A DNA stretch of 48,472 nt. Source: Candidatus Atribacteria bacterium. Its GTDB lineage: Bacteria; Bipolaricaulota; Bipolaricaulia; UBA7950; UBA9294. The stretch lies in contig SPBW01000001.1 of NCBI GenBank assembly GCA_004525685.1, positions 1-48,472 of the forward strand, given 5' to 3'. Numbering within the stretch: the stretch's first letter is position 1; each line of letters opens with the position of its first letter. Positions 41,966 to 48,472 of the stretch are shown here, piece after piece. The notes beneath the pieces are model-generated. The model saw nothing but the letters and a program-made list of their open reading frames with translations. It did not search any database and was not told the DNA's origin. Made by a program: the position numbers and the translations under genes.

Positions 41966-42352
41966 CTAGGGCTGCCAGTTGGGATCGACAAGCAGCAAGA
42001 GAATGTCGTGCTTGCCAGCTCCTGCCGCCAATGTGTGACCAGCGACGGCAACCTTCCCTGAGGTCAGCTGGCAAAGTGTCGTCATCCACTCATTGCCCGT
42101 AGAGTCGCCGAGGCTGGCGTCCCAGACGATTCGTCCCGACGACGACACCCGTAGTAGCCAGGCATCATTGTGGGTTGTCGACGTTGCAGTCTTAGCTCCG
42201 CAGACAAGGAGATCACCGTTGTCTAGCTCGATCAGGCCCTCACCATAGTCGAAGCTGCGTGAATCCCCGAAACTGCTGAGCCGAAGGCGGCTGCCAGCTG
42301 GATTAAACCAAGACACCCTGACGTCGTTTCCATCGATACGTTCTTGGTCTCC
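41966..42352 (-). pseudogene. C-terminal blades of the DJ-1/beta-propeller protein beyond an in-frame TAG
   Basis: Continues the reading frame of the gene at 42353-43774 in the same frame after its TAG codon. The 128 codons encode the rest of repeat 5 (GDQERIDGNDVRVSWFNPAG) and repeats 6 and 7 (GDLLVCGAK, GKVAVAGHT), ending DPNWQP and TAG. No ribosome-binding site or credible start of its own is seen. The sense of the repeats is intact, so the interruption is recent, a sequence error, or is read through at some level. Confidence 0.75.
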
Positions 42353-43774
42353 CTAGCCGACGACGACGTAGTCGCCGGATGACGATACGATGACATCCAA
42401 AGCGACATCGAATTTCGCGAAGCCATCGACCTTCTGCATCAGAATGTCGCCAGACGGCGACAGCGCAGCAAGCAGTACATCATAGTTGCCAGCCCCACTC
42501 GATGTTGTGCCGCCGACGACAATGAGCGTGCCATCTTCGTTCTCGACAATGGCATGTGCGCGTTCCAAGGCATCGCCTGTCAAGAGAGTTCTCCAGAGTT
42601 CGAACCCTTCTGCATCCGTATGAATCACGATGCCATCAGATGGCGCATCAGGCTGGAGAATCGCATAGCCACAAAGCGCGAGACCGCCATCCGTCGTCGT
42701 GATGCCGTAGCCGGCATCTGGCGCTTCGTCGCCATAGGTCCTCAACCATTCCATCTCACCATTGCTCGTCAGTTTCAACAGCAAGACATCTTCCATGCCA
42801 GATCCAGCCGAGGTGGTGTAGCCGACGATGGCCAGTCCGCCGTCATCCGTCACACAGACGTCGTGCCCGTACTCGCGACCCGGCCCGCCGATTGACTTGG
42901 CCCACAGAGTGTCTACGTTTGCGTCGAATCGTACGGCCAGCAGATCTGAGGCTGCCTGGGCAGACGAGAAGGTGTAGCCGACGATGACGAATCCATCCTC
43001 GACCCCACACATGCCCATCGCTCCCTCGGACTCACGGCCGCCAATGGCCCATCCCGACAATGTCGGTCCGCCAAGATCGACGGCCGCACGCTCGAAGCCA
43101 ACATCTTGAACGATGATGGAGTCGAGGGATCTGTCGAAGGTCACGTTCGCGTCGAGTGAACGGGAGATGATCTCAGGATTCTCCTGCGCGAAATAGCGGC
43201 CACTTGTGCCCGTCACCAGATTGCCGTCGGTGATTGGGATCTGTGATTGGCCACCCTCGATGCATGTTGCACCAAAGGTCGCACACTCAGCCATCAGATC
43301 GAAATGGCTGTCAACTGTGTGTCCTTCTAGAACGCCCGCATTGCCGAATACGAGAAGACCTGAACATCCTGTGAATAGTGTGAGTCCGGCAGCATCAGCC
43401 TGGCGGATCAATTCGAGCACAACGGGGCTCTCACGTAGGTCTTGGGCAGGGAAGGGGACGTCTCTGCCTGTCCTCGGCATCGTCGACACGACGACGGCAT
43501 CGTATCCGCTCAAATCAGGGATCACGTCGAGCGTCGTATCCACTTCAATGGCCGTACACAACGACGTGCAGTACGTGATTTCCTCTTGTGTTCCAGCCAG
43601 CGTGATCGTCCATCCCAATCTCTCGAACTGGTTGTACCAAAGAGCCGTATTGGCTCCATAGGGCGAGCTGAGGATGAGAAGAACGGAGATCCCATCTGTC
43701 ATATCAGGAGCAGAGACGACCTGAAATCCAGAGAACAACAGCAACATCGCAAATGCACACACAGCAATACGCAT
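42353..43774 (-). CDS. Secreted DJ-1/PfpI-like domain plus beta-propeller protein, cut by TAG
   Basis: 473 codons before an amber stop. A signal peptide (about 1-22) precedes a DJ-1/PfpI-like domain (about 30-215), with the nucleophile elbow in LFTGCSGLLVFGN and DGNLVTGTSG near its end. The cysteine in TGCSG sits in the usual catalytic position. Then come propeller repeats of 50-55 residues, each with a DGGLxIVGYT-like strand and a DVLLLKL-like strand. Four repeats and the first strand of a fifth precede the stop; three further parts lie after it in frame. The truncated product would end in a half blade. The ATG at 43774 is 5 nt after GGTGAT. Function unknown. Confidence 0.72.
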   Translation of the reverse strand: MRIAVCAFAMLLLFSGFQVVSAPDMTDGISVLLILSSPYGANTALWYNQFERLGWTITLAGTQEEITYCTSLCTAIEVDTTLDVIPDLSGYDAVVVSTMPRTGRDVPFPAQDLRESPVVLELIRQADAAGLTLFTGCSGLLVFGNAGVLEGHTVDSHFDLMAECATFGATCIEGGQSQIPITDGNLVTGTSGRYFAQENPEIISRSLDANVTFDRSLDSIIVQDVGFERAAVDLGGPTLSGWAIGGRESEGAMGMCGVEDGFVIVGYTFSSAQAASDLLAVRFDANVDTLWAKSIGGPGREYGHDVCVTDDGGLAIVGYTTSAGSGMEDVLLLKLTSNGEMEWLRTYGDEAPDAGYGITTTDGGLALCGYAILQPDAPSDGIVIHTDAEGFELWRTLLTGDALERAHAIVENEDGTLIVVGGTTSSGAGNYDVLLAALSPSGDILMQKVDGFAKFDVALDVIVSSSGDYVVVG

Positions 43775-44047
43775 AGATATCACCGCTGGCCTGTCATACT
43801 CGATGCGCGTTGTGATCGCGTTTCAGCAGCGTCTCTTCCGCTCTGGGTTGATGGTTTGGCGCCCCATATGGAGACGCTAGACTCCACGAGGGCAGATGGA
43901 ATGGGGGTTCATCGGGTGTGTATTGACGAAGTGTCATCGGTTTCTTGAACAACTTGATGAGTCTTCGAGGGACGTTGCCATCTATCCAAGTGGGGCGGTC
44001 TTGGAATTTCCAGACATCGTGATCACACAAGCAGTGCTGACCATGAA

Positions 44048-44073
44048 AAGAGGGAAGCCGAAGCTTCCCTCTT
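44048..44073 (-). terminator. Rho-independent terminator of the HU gene
   Basis: A perfect 11-bp stem (44048-44058 with 44063-44073) with a UUCG loop on minus-strand RNA, followed by UUCAUGG. It lies 80 nt after the HU stop codon, behind three other hairpins. Confidence 0.8.
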
Positions 44074-44084
44074 CGAATCTCTAT

Positions 44085-44137
44085 GCTGTCGAAAAGACAG
44101 CCGCTGTCAGAAAAGACAGCCCTGCCCAAAGAGCAGG
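44085..44137 (-). repeat. Three consecutive stem-loops in the HU 3' region, two of them tandem copies
   Basis: GCTGTC-GAAAA-GACAGC (44085-44101) and GCTGTC-AGAAAA-GACAGC (44103-44120) are near-identical hairpins; CCTGC/GCAGG (44121-44137) is a third. All lie between the HU stop and its terminator. Confidence 0.65.
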
Positions 44138-44152
44138 CAGACGGGCGAAACG

Positions 44153-44443
44153 TTACTTCTTGGGCTTTGCGCCCGCGACGGTATCTTTGAGGTTCTTACC
44201 TGCTTTGAACGCAGGAACGGTCTTTGCCGGCGTCTTAATCCGCTCACCGGTCTGAGGGTTCATGCGTGTCGTCGCTTTGCGCTTGCGCGTTTCGAATTTG
44301 CCGAATCCGGTGATAATAACCGGTTCGTTCTTCTTCAGCGCACTTGTAACTACTTCCACCACACCGTCCAGTGCCGCTCGTGCATCCTTCTTGGTGAGTC
44401 CCGTCTTCTTCGCTAGTTTCTCGACGAGTTCTGCCTTGTTCAC
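44153..44443 (-). CDS. hup: DNA-binding protein HU (bacterial histone-like)
   Basis: A 96-residue HU/IHF-family protein, typical length 90-99. The N-terminal helices (MNKAELVEKLAKKTGLTKKD) dimerise; the beta-arm region has FGKFETRKRKATTRMNPQTGE with the RMNPQTGE tip that inserts into DNA, and a lysine-rich C-terminus. It bends and compacts DNA. The GTG start follows GGGGGT. A strong promoter lies upstream and a long hairpin-rich 3' region downstream, consistent with high expression. Confidence 0.96.
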   Translation of the reverse strand: MNKAELVEKLAKKTGLTKKDARAALDGVVEVVTSALKKNEPVIITGFGKFETRKRKATTRMNPQTGERIKTPAKTVPAFKAGKNLKDTVAGAKPKK

Positions 44444-44476
44444 GTCTACCCCCTTGGGTTATAGGAATCTGGCGCC

Positions 44477-44505
44477 AGTATAGCGACGAAGGGTAGCGTT
44501 GCCAA
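44477..44505 (-). promoter_or_regulatory. Promoter of the HU gene
   Basis: Minus-strand TTGGCA (44500-44505), 17-nt spacer, TATACT (44477-44482), among the best promoter matches in the window. Confidence 0.8.
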
Positions 44506-44688
44506 GTCTGTATCGTAGAAGACCTACGGGTTTGCTCGATCAAGAACGCGCGAATGCCCTATTCATGCGTGTTTCACGTAAGCTGGAAGAAGTATCGCGA
44601 TTCGGCCCAAGGGGCGGCAGTTTGCGCCCATCCGAGCGCATTTGCATGTTGGCAGATGCGCTGGGATGGGCAGATTCGATGGCTTGCG

Positions 44689-46002
44689 CTATCCTAATGC
44701 GCTCTCAAAGGCGCTTTCAAGAATGCGCAAGCCCTCGTCGATTTGCTCATCCGAGATGACAAGCGATACGAGGACTCTAAGAACATTGCCCTGCAAACCG
44801 GCGGTGGGAAAGATAGCGCCGTTGTACATTGCAGCTGTTGCGATCTTTGAAGTCAGTTCCTTGGCCGGTTCTTTGGTCACACGATCCGTGACGAGCTCCA
44901 TTCCCACCATGGCACCGAGTCCGCGTACATCGCCGATGACGTCGTACTTCTCAGCCAGACGATGGAAGTGATCTTTGATGCGATTGCCCACTCGCGTTGC
45001 CTCTGCCAACAGATCATCCTCATCAATGGCTCGGATAACTTCCAACGCTGCTCGACAAGCAAGCGGGTTGCCTGCATAGGTGCCGCCGATTCCGCTTGCT
45101 ACGGGAGCATCCATGATCTGTGCCTTGCCCACGACGCCTGAGAGGGGCAGCCCTGACCCCAATGACTTGGCTACGCAGATCAAATCAGGCTGCATATCGA
45201 AGTGCTCGAATGCGAAGAACTTGCCAGTGCGACCGATGCCCGACTGCACCTCATCGAGGGCAAGCACAAAGCCGTATTTGTCAGCCAATTGGCGCATGGC
45301 TGGCAAGAACCACGCCGGGGGAACGAGGAAGCCTCCCTCACCGATGACGGGCTCAACAACCATGACCGCGACCTCAGAAGGGTCGACGAGCGAGAGCAGT
45401 GACTGCTCGATCTCTTTGGCGGTGATGGATTTTCGATACTCATAGGGATAGGGAAGTCGATATACATCCGTGGCAAAGGGCCCAAACCCATACTTGTAGG
45501 GCTTGGCTTTGTGGGTCATGGTCATGGCCAGCAGTGTTCTGCCGTGGAATGCGTTCTCAAAGACCAACACTGCCTTGCGCTTGGTGTAGGCGCGGGCGAT
45601 CTTGACGGCATTCTCAACAGCTTCAGCACCGCTGTTGAAGAAGGCGGCCTTCTTGGGGCCATCAATGGCTGTATGCTCGCACAGAACTTGCGCAAGCTCG
45701 ATGAATGGTGCGTAGGGGACAGCCGTAAAATCGGTGTGCAAGTAGGCATCAATCTGATCCTTGAGCGCAGCAACCACACGTTCATTGCGCTGGCCGACGG
45801 CAAGACATCCCCATCCGCCTGAGAAGTCGAGGAAGCGATTGCCATCCAGATCCTCGATCACGGCCCCCTTCGCATGCTTGACGATGAAGGGCGCGTAGGT
45901 CTCCAACGGAGCGGCCACGTACTTGGCCTTTGTTGCGAAGACTTCAGCCGACTTGGGGCCGGGTAGCTTAGTTTGAATCCGGGTGAATTGACGGTCGATC
46001 AT
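44689..46002 (-). CDS. gabT: Class III PLP aminotransferase (4-aminobutyrate aminotransferase-like)
   Basis: A 437-residue aminotransferase. NSGAEAVENA (123-132) binds the cofactor phosphate, LDEVQSGIGRTGKFFA (249-264) carries the PLP-ring aspartate D250, and K279 in CVAKSLGSGLPLSG is the Schiff-base lysine. The pattern matches the GABA/ornithine aminotransferase group; candidate substrates include GABA, ornithine or another omega-amino acid with 2-oxoglutarate. The ATG follows GAGGAGG. Its upstream region holds tandem hairpin repeats. Confidence 0.9.
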   Translation of the reverse strand: MIDRQFTRIQTKLPGPKSAEVFATKAKYVAAPLETYAPFIVKHAKGAVIEDLDGNRFLDFSGGWGCLAVGQRNERVVAALKDQIDAYLHTDFTAVPYAPFIELAQVLCEHTAIDGPKKAAFFNSGAEAVENAVKIARAYTKRKAVLVFENAFHGRTLLAMTMTHKAKPYKYGFGPFATDVYRLPYPYEYRKSITAKEIEQSLLSLVDPSEVAVMVVEPVIGEGGFLVPPAWFLPAMRQLADKYGFVLALDEVQSGIGRTGKFFAFEHFDMQPDLICVAKSLGSGLPLSGVVGKAQIMDAPVASGIGGTYAGNPLACRAALEVIRAIDEDDLLAEATRVGNRIKDHFHRLAEKYDVIGDVRGLGAMVGMELVTDRVTKEPAKELTSKIATAAMYNGAIFPTAGLQGNVLRVLVSLVISDEQIDEGLRILESAFESALG

Positions 46003-46097
46003 CGTTCCTCCTCTATCCCTTCCACAGCTTACAGGCGATGCAGTGGTCCAGAACTACCGCATAACGGACGCATTCGGCCATTCCCACGCAACGGAGA

Positions 46098-46171
46098 CCT
46101 CAACTGCGCAGAGGGCTCCACTGCGTGGAGGCATGGGTCCAATCAACGACCTCCACTGCGTGGAGGCATGG
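46098..46171. repeat. Tandem hairpin-forming repeats upstream of the aminotransferase gene
   Basis: An identical 21-nt unit occurs at 46116-46136 and 46151-46171, each containing CTCCAC-TGC-GTGGAG. A degenerate third unit (CCTCAACTGCGCAGAGG) lies at 46098-46114. The two good copies are 35 nt apart. They do not form a CRISPR-like array: there are too few copies and the spacer is short. Confidence 0.7.
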
Positions 46172-46212
46172 TACTGAATTGCTGTTTTGAGTTTCAATGA
46201 GTCAGAAGACAT

Positions 46213-47061
46213 CTACTCAACAACCGTGATGCGACCGGGTGGAACCAACGTGACCTCGAAATCCAGTCCATCCAACTGGCCTCCGGCGGCCTCGATCTTG
46301 CGAAGCTGAGCCTTGTAGCGGCTGGAGATATGCACGCAATAGAGATGTTTCTTGACACGCGCATCGCGGGCGCAGGCAATCGCCTCAGTCAGGGTTGCGT
46401 GCTTATATTCCTTCCGATCACTCTCGTCCAAGAAGGTTGTGTCGTGACAGAGAACCTCCGTGTCAGCAATGTACGCAGGCTTGATAGCAACAGAATCGCC
46501 GCCATACGAGAAGAGCTTCTGATGATAGTTTTCAGACACCGCGTCTCGGCCCTGTGACCTCACCTTGGCGACGATCTCTTCTTGAGAAAGGCCCGCCAAG
46601 CTCGGCTTGAGACGATGGCGAACCTCCACGACGTTGTATCCGAGCGAGACCTCATTGCTAACGTGGACTGTGGGAAACGCCTCGACGTAGCGTGGCATCT
46701 GGCAATCCAGAAGCTCAATACGATCCCCCGGCTCGACGGGAATCCACTCCAATTGATAGTCGAGCCGGCGATTGGTGCGAGAGATGTACTTCATCATCTC
46801 TAGGATGAGGAAGTTGTCTTTGGGGTAGTAGACCGACAGTTGTTTCTCTTTATCGCCCATGGCGTTGTTGCGGATATTCACCAGCCCAATCAAGCCGCTG
46901 ATGTGATCGGCGTGCCCGTGCGACAAGAAGATGTGGCGAATGGCGAACGCCTTGTTCCCAAGAATGGAGCTGGCACCCTCGCCAGCGTCGAACAGAATGC
47001 GGTCTGCGCTGTAGTAGATCCACGTCGAATACAGCGCCTTGGAGTACATCAGCAATCGCAT
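46213..47061 (-). CDS. Metallo-beta-lactamase fold hydrolase, ribonuclease Z-like
   Basis: A 282-residue metallo-beta-lactamase fold protein. The zinc motif SHGHADHISG (H48, H50, D52, H53) is intact and the C-terminus has YCVHISSRYK, the typical last histidine region of RNase Z-like enzymes. It may be the tRNA 3'-end endonuclease that cuts CCA-less precursors such as the tRNA at 24114. The family also includes arylsulfatase-type proteins. The ATG at 47061 follows GAGGGG. Confidence 0.78.
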   Translation of the reverse strand: MRLLMYSKALYSTWIYYSADRILFDAGEGASSILGNKAFAIRHIFLSHGHADHISGLIGLVNIRNNAMGDKEKQLSVYYPKDNFLILEMMKYISRTNRRLDYQLEWIPVEPGDRIELLDCQMPRYVEAFPTVHVSNEVSLGYNVVEVRHRLKPSLAGLSQEEIVAKVRSQGRDAVSENYHQKLFSYGGDSVAIKPAYIADTEVLCHDTTFLDESDRKEYKHATLTEAIACARDARVKKHLYCVHISSRYKAQLRKIEAAGGQLDGLDFEVTLVPPGRITVVE

Positions 47062-47125
47062 AGGTCGTCCCCTCGTTTCCGGTACAATCGGCACCCCTTT
47101 TCAGCTCAGGTGCTTGTGAGAGGCC

Positions 47126-47131
47126 ATTATA
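47126..47131 (-). promoter_or_regulatory. -10 box of the RNase Z-like gene
   Basis: Minus-strand TATAAT; the -35 position reads TTTTCC at 17 nt, a weak match. Confidence 0.4.
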
Positions 47132-47185
47132 CTCGCTGAGAGGGCAGTGGAAAACCTGATGGGAACCGGAGTGTAATGTATATCA

Positions 47186-47214
47186 TTGTTGGTCGGCGGT
47201 TTCTCTCCTAGAAT
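47186..47214 (+). promoter_or_regulatory. Promoter of serS
   Basis: TTGTTG (47186-47191), 17-nt spacer, TAGAAT (47209-47214). The expected start near 47221 leaves a 17-nt leader with GGAGG; there is no room for a T-box. Confidence 0.65.
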
Positions 47215-47237
47215 TGAACAGGGAATGGAGGCAGTAG

Positions 47238-48472
47238 ATGATTGAGCTTCGTCTGATTCGCGAACAGCGTGAGGACATCGAGGCGCGTCTAAGGACGCGC
47301 GATGCGTCGGTCGATCTCTCAGAGATCGTCGACCTTGATGAGCGCAGACGAGAACTGATTTCGCAGGTCGAGCAGCTCAAAGCAGAACGCAATCAAGGAT
47401 CTCAAGAAGTCGGGCGCCGCAAGCGTGACGGTGAGAGTGCAGATGAGTTGATGGCCTCTCTCGCACAGCTGGCGGATCGCATCGCCTTATTGGATGACGA
47501 GTTGCGCGACGCACAGTCTCGTATCGATGAACTGCTATCGCTACTTCCCAACGTGCCGCATGAATCTGTGCCCGTGGGCAAGAAGGACGACTACGTCGTC
47601 CTAAAGACCGTGGGCGAGAAGCCCGAACATACGTTTCCTGTGAAGCATCATCTTGAGTTGGCAGAGTCAAAGGGAATCCTAGACTTCGCTAGGGCAGCAA
47701 TGATTGCCGGCGCCAAATTCCCCATGTACGTGGGCGCAGCGGCTCGACTAGAGATGGCGCTGATCCAGTTCATGTTCTTCAGACATGCGAATCATGGCTA
47801 CACGCCCGTTTTGCCGCCATTCATGGCCAATTCGAGAAGCTTCTACGTATCCAGCCAATTGCCGAAATTCAAGGATGAAATCTACCATTGTGAACGCGAT
47901 GACCTCTATCTCAACCCGACGGCAGAGAGTCTGCTCGTCAATCTGCATCAGGATGAGATTCTTGAGGCAGCCGATCTGCCCAAGCAGTACGTGGCCTATA
48001 CCCCCTGCTTCCGTCGAGAGGCTGGCAGCTACGGCGAGGAAGAACGAGGGCTCATCCGCATGCATCAATTCAACAAGGTGGAGATGTTCAAATTCACCAC
48101 GCCCGAATCTTCGTATGACGAGTTGGAGAAGATCATTGCTGACGCCGAAGGCGTACTGCAGGCGCTTGGGTTGCACTACCGCGTCGTTCTCCTACCGACG
48201 CAGGATATGGCGCAGCAAGCGACCAAGACGGTCGATCTTGAGGTTTACCTGCCTGGCCAAGGTCGCTACTACGAGGTCTCATCTTGCAGCAACTGCGAAG
48301 CGTTCCAAGCGCGTCGCGGAAACATCCGCTATCGACCCGCGCCCAAGGAGAAGCCCCAATATGTTCACACACTGAATGGATCGGGGCTGGCCACGTCGCG
48401 CCTGATGGCAGCCATTCTGGAGAACAATCAAGGTGAAGATGGATCTGTCCGCATCCCTGAGGTGCTTGTGCC
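47238..48472 (+). CDS. serS: Seryl-tRNA synthetase (3' end cut by window edge)
   Basis: Charges tRNA-Ser with serine. The visible 411 codons give the N-terminal coiled-coil arm (about 1-100, with LSEIVDLDERRRELISQVE and KAERNQGSQEVGRRK) that reads the tRNA variable arm, motif 2 in YTPCFRREAGSYGEEERGL and motif 3 beginning NGSGLATSRLMAAILEN. The last few residues lie beyond the window. The ATG follows GGAGG. A GSYG insertion position and the class II core look normal. Confidence 0.96.
   Translation, partial: MIELRLIREQREDIEARLRTRDASVDLSEIVDLDERRRELISQVEQLKAERNQGSQEVGRRKRDGESADELMASLAQLADRIALLDDELRDAQSRIDELLSLLPNVPHESVPVGKKDDYVVLKTVGEKPEHTFPVKHHLELAESKGILDFARAAMIAGAKFPMYVGAAARLEMALIQFMFFRHANHGYTPVLPPFMANSRSFYVSSQLPKFKDEIYHCERDDLYLNPTAESLLVNLHQDEILEAADLPKQYVAYTPCFRREAGSYGEEERGLIRMHQFNKVEMFKFTTPESSYDELEKIIADAEGVLQALGLHYRVVLLPTQDMAQQATKTVDLEVYLPGQGRYYEVSSCSNCEAFQARRGNIRYRPAPKEKPQYVHTLNGSGLATSRLMAAILENNQGEDGSVRIPEVLV

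Larger units (their letters stand above)
43775..44152. other. Gene-free interval between the propeller gene and the HU gene
   Basis: 378 nt without a credible gene. The right part holds the 3' region of the HU transcript (four stem-loops, listed separately). The left part (43775-44040) shows no clear promoter, terminator or ORF with a ribosome-binding site; short open frames here overlap the terminator and have no family-like features. Confidence 0.6.

Noticed and set aside
41966..43774. Genome-wide reassignment of TAG as a sense codon
   Set aside because: TAG ends several unambiguous genes here (transporter at 1642, PEP-binding protein at 10982, DUF502 gene, dtd, ruvB), so a recoded amber codon is not supported.
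43794..44255. Small ORFs on both strands between the propeller gene and HU
   Set aside because: They have no ribosome-binding site, cross the HU terminator hairpin or the HU gene, and show no family-like composition.
46098..46171. CRISPR array
   Set aside because: Only two exact copies of the unit and a 14-nt spacer; no cas genes nearby.
47140..47237. T-box leader before serS
   Set aside because: The predicted leader is only about 17 nt and no specifier loop or antiterminator motif is present.

Overview
The window is ordinary bacterial chromosome: single-copy housekeeping genes, one tRNA, no rRNA, no insertion sequence, no CRISPR array and no prophage. GC content looks moderate (roughly 55%). 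Bacterial markers include bL28, bL32, RuvB, separate AccA/AccD, HU, SerRS and an FtsZ. A four-subunit ferredoxin-dependent 2-oxoacid oxidoreductase, acetyl-CoA synthetase, a possibly PPi-linked phosphofructokinase and a catabolic threonine/serine lyase suggest an anaerobic, amino-acid- or sugar-fermenting organism. The mixture resembles uncultured deep-branching lineages such as Candidatus Bipolaricaulota (Acetothermia/OP1), but that placement is a low-confidence inference.

Layout. 2-5.6 kb (minus): threonine/serine ammonia-lyase, oligoribonuclease, OFA-type transporter, acetyl-CoA synthetase, lytic transglycosylase. 5.7-8.7 kb (plus): DUF502 membrane protein, accD, accA and a hydrogenase-maturation-type protease. 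8.9-10.9 kb (plus): class II aldolase and 6-phosphofructokinase. 11-17.9 kb (minus): a PEP/pyruvate-binding (PPDK_N) protein, then an operon-like run ribF-tsaB-rpmB-S1-like gene-VOR/KOR delta, alpha, beta, gamma. 18-23 kb: ruvB, a CDP-alcohol phosphatidyltransferase, a small anchored protein and the tldD/tldE pair. 23.3-25.4 kb (plus): nitroreductase, tRNA(CAU), an RNase H-like gene starting 4 nt after the tRNA, dtd and rpmF. 25.5-29 kb: a small membrane protein divergent from an FtsZ with an extra N-terminal domain, an orphan response regulator and a tandem GNAT protein. 29-31.5 kb: a secreted lamin-tail/PKD protein. 31.6-36 kb: phoH, mtaB and an AMMECR1 gene on minus; LCP protein and rsfS on plus. 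36-41.7 kb: UvrD-type helicase-nuclease, PspC, MscS channel and cation/proton antiporter. 42-43.8 kb: a secreted DJ-1/PfpI plus seven-repeat beta-propeller gene cut by an in-frame TAG. 44-48.5 kb: HU, class III aminotransferase, RNase Z-like protein and a right-truncated serS.

Expression signals. Many promoters fit TTGnnn, 16-18 nt, TAnnnT. Two start modes coexist. Most genes have a clear Shine-Dalgarno (SD). At least four (ruvB, the uvrD-type helicase, the AMMECR1 gene, the small membrane gene next to ftsZ) have a -10 box 6-9 nt before the ATG and no SD, so their mRNAs are predicted leaderless or nearly so. Several terminators carry UUCG loops.

Most noteworthy: (1) an FtsZ with an intact GTPase core and C-terminal peptide preceded by about 100 residues containing a domain resembling DnaA domain I / DnaX C-terminal / DciA modules; (2) a predicted seven-blade beta-propeller protein whose fifth blade is cut by an amber codon with the frame open beyond; (3) a tRNA/mRNA junction where tRNA 3' processing should release an almost leaderless message; (4) a phosphofructokinase with mixed PPi/ATP specificity residues; (5) an RNase H-like protein lacking two catalytic acidic residues.
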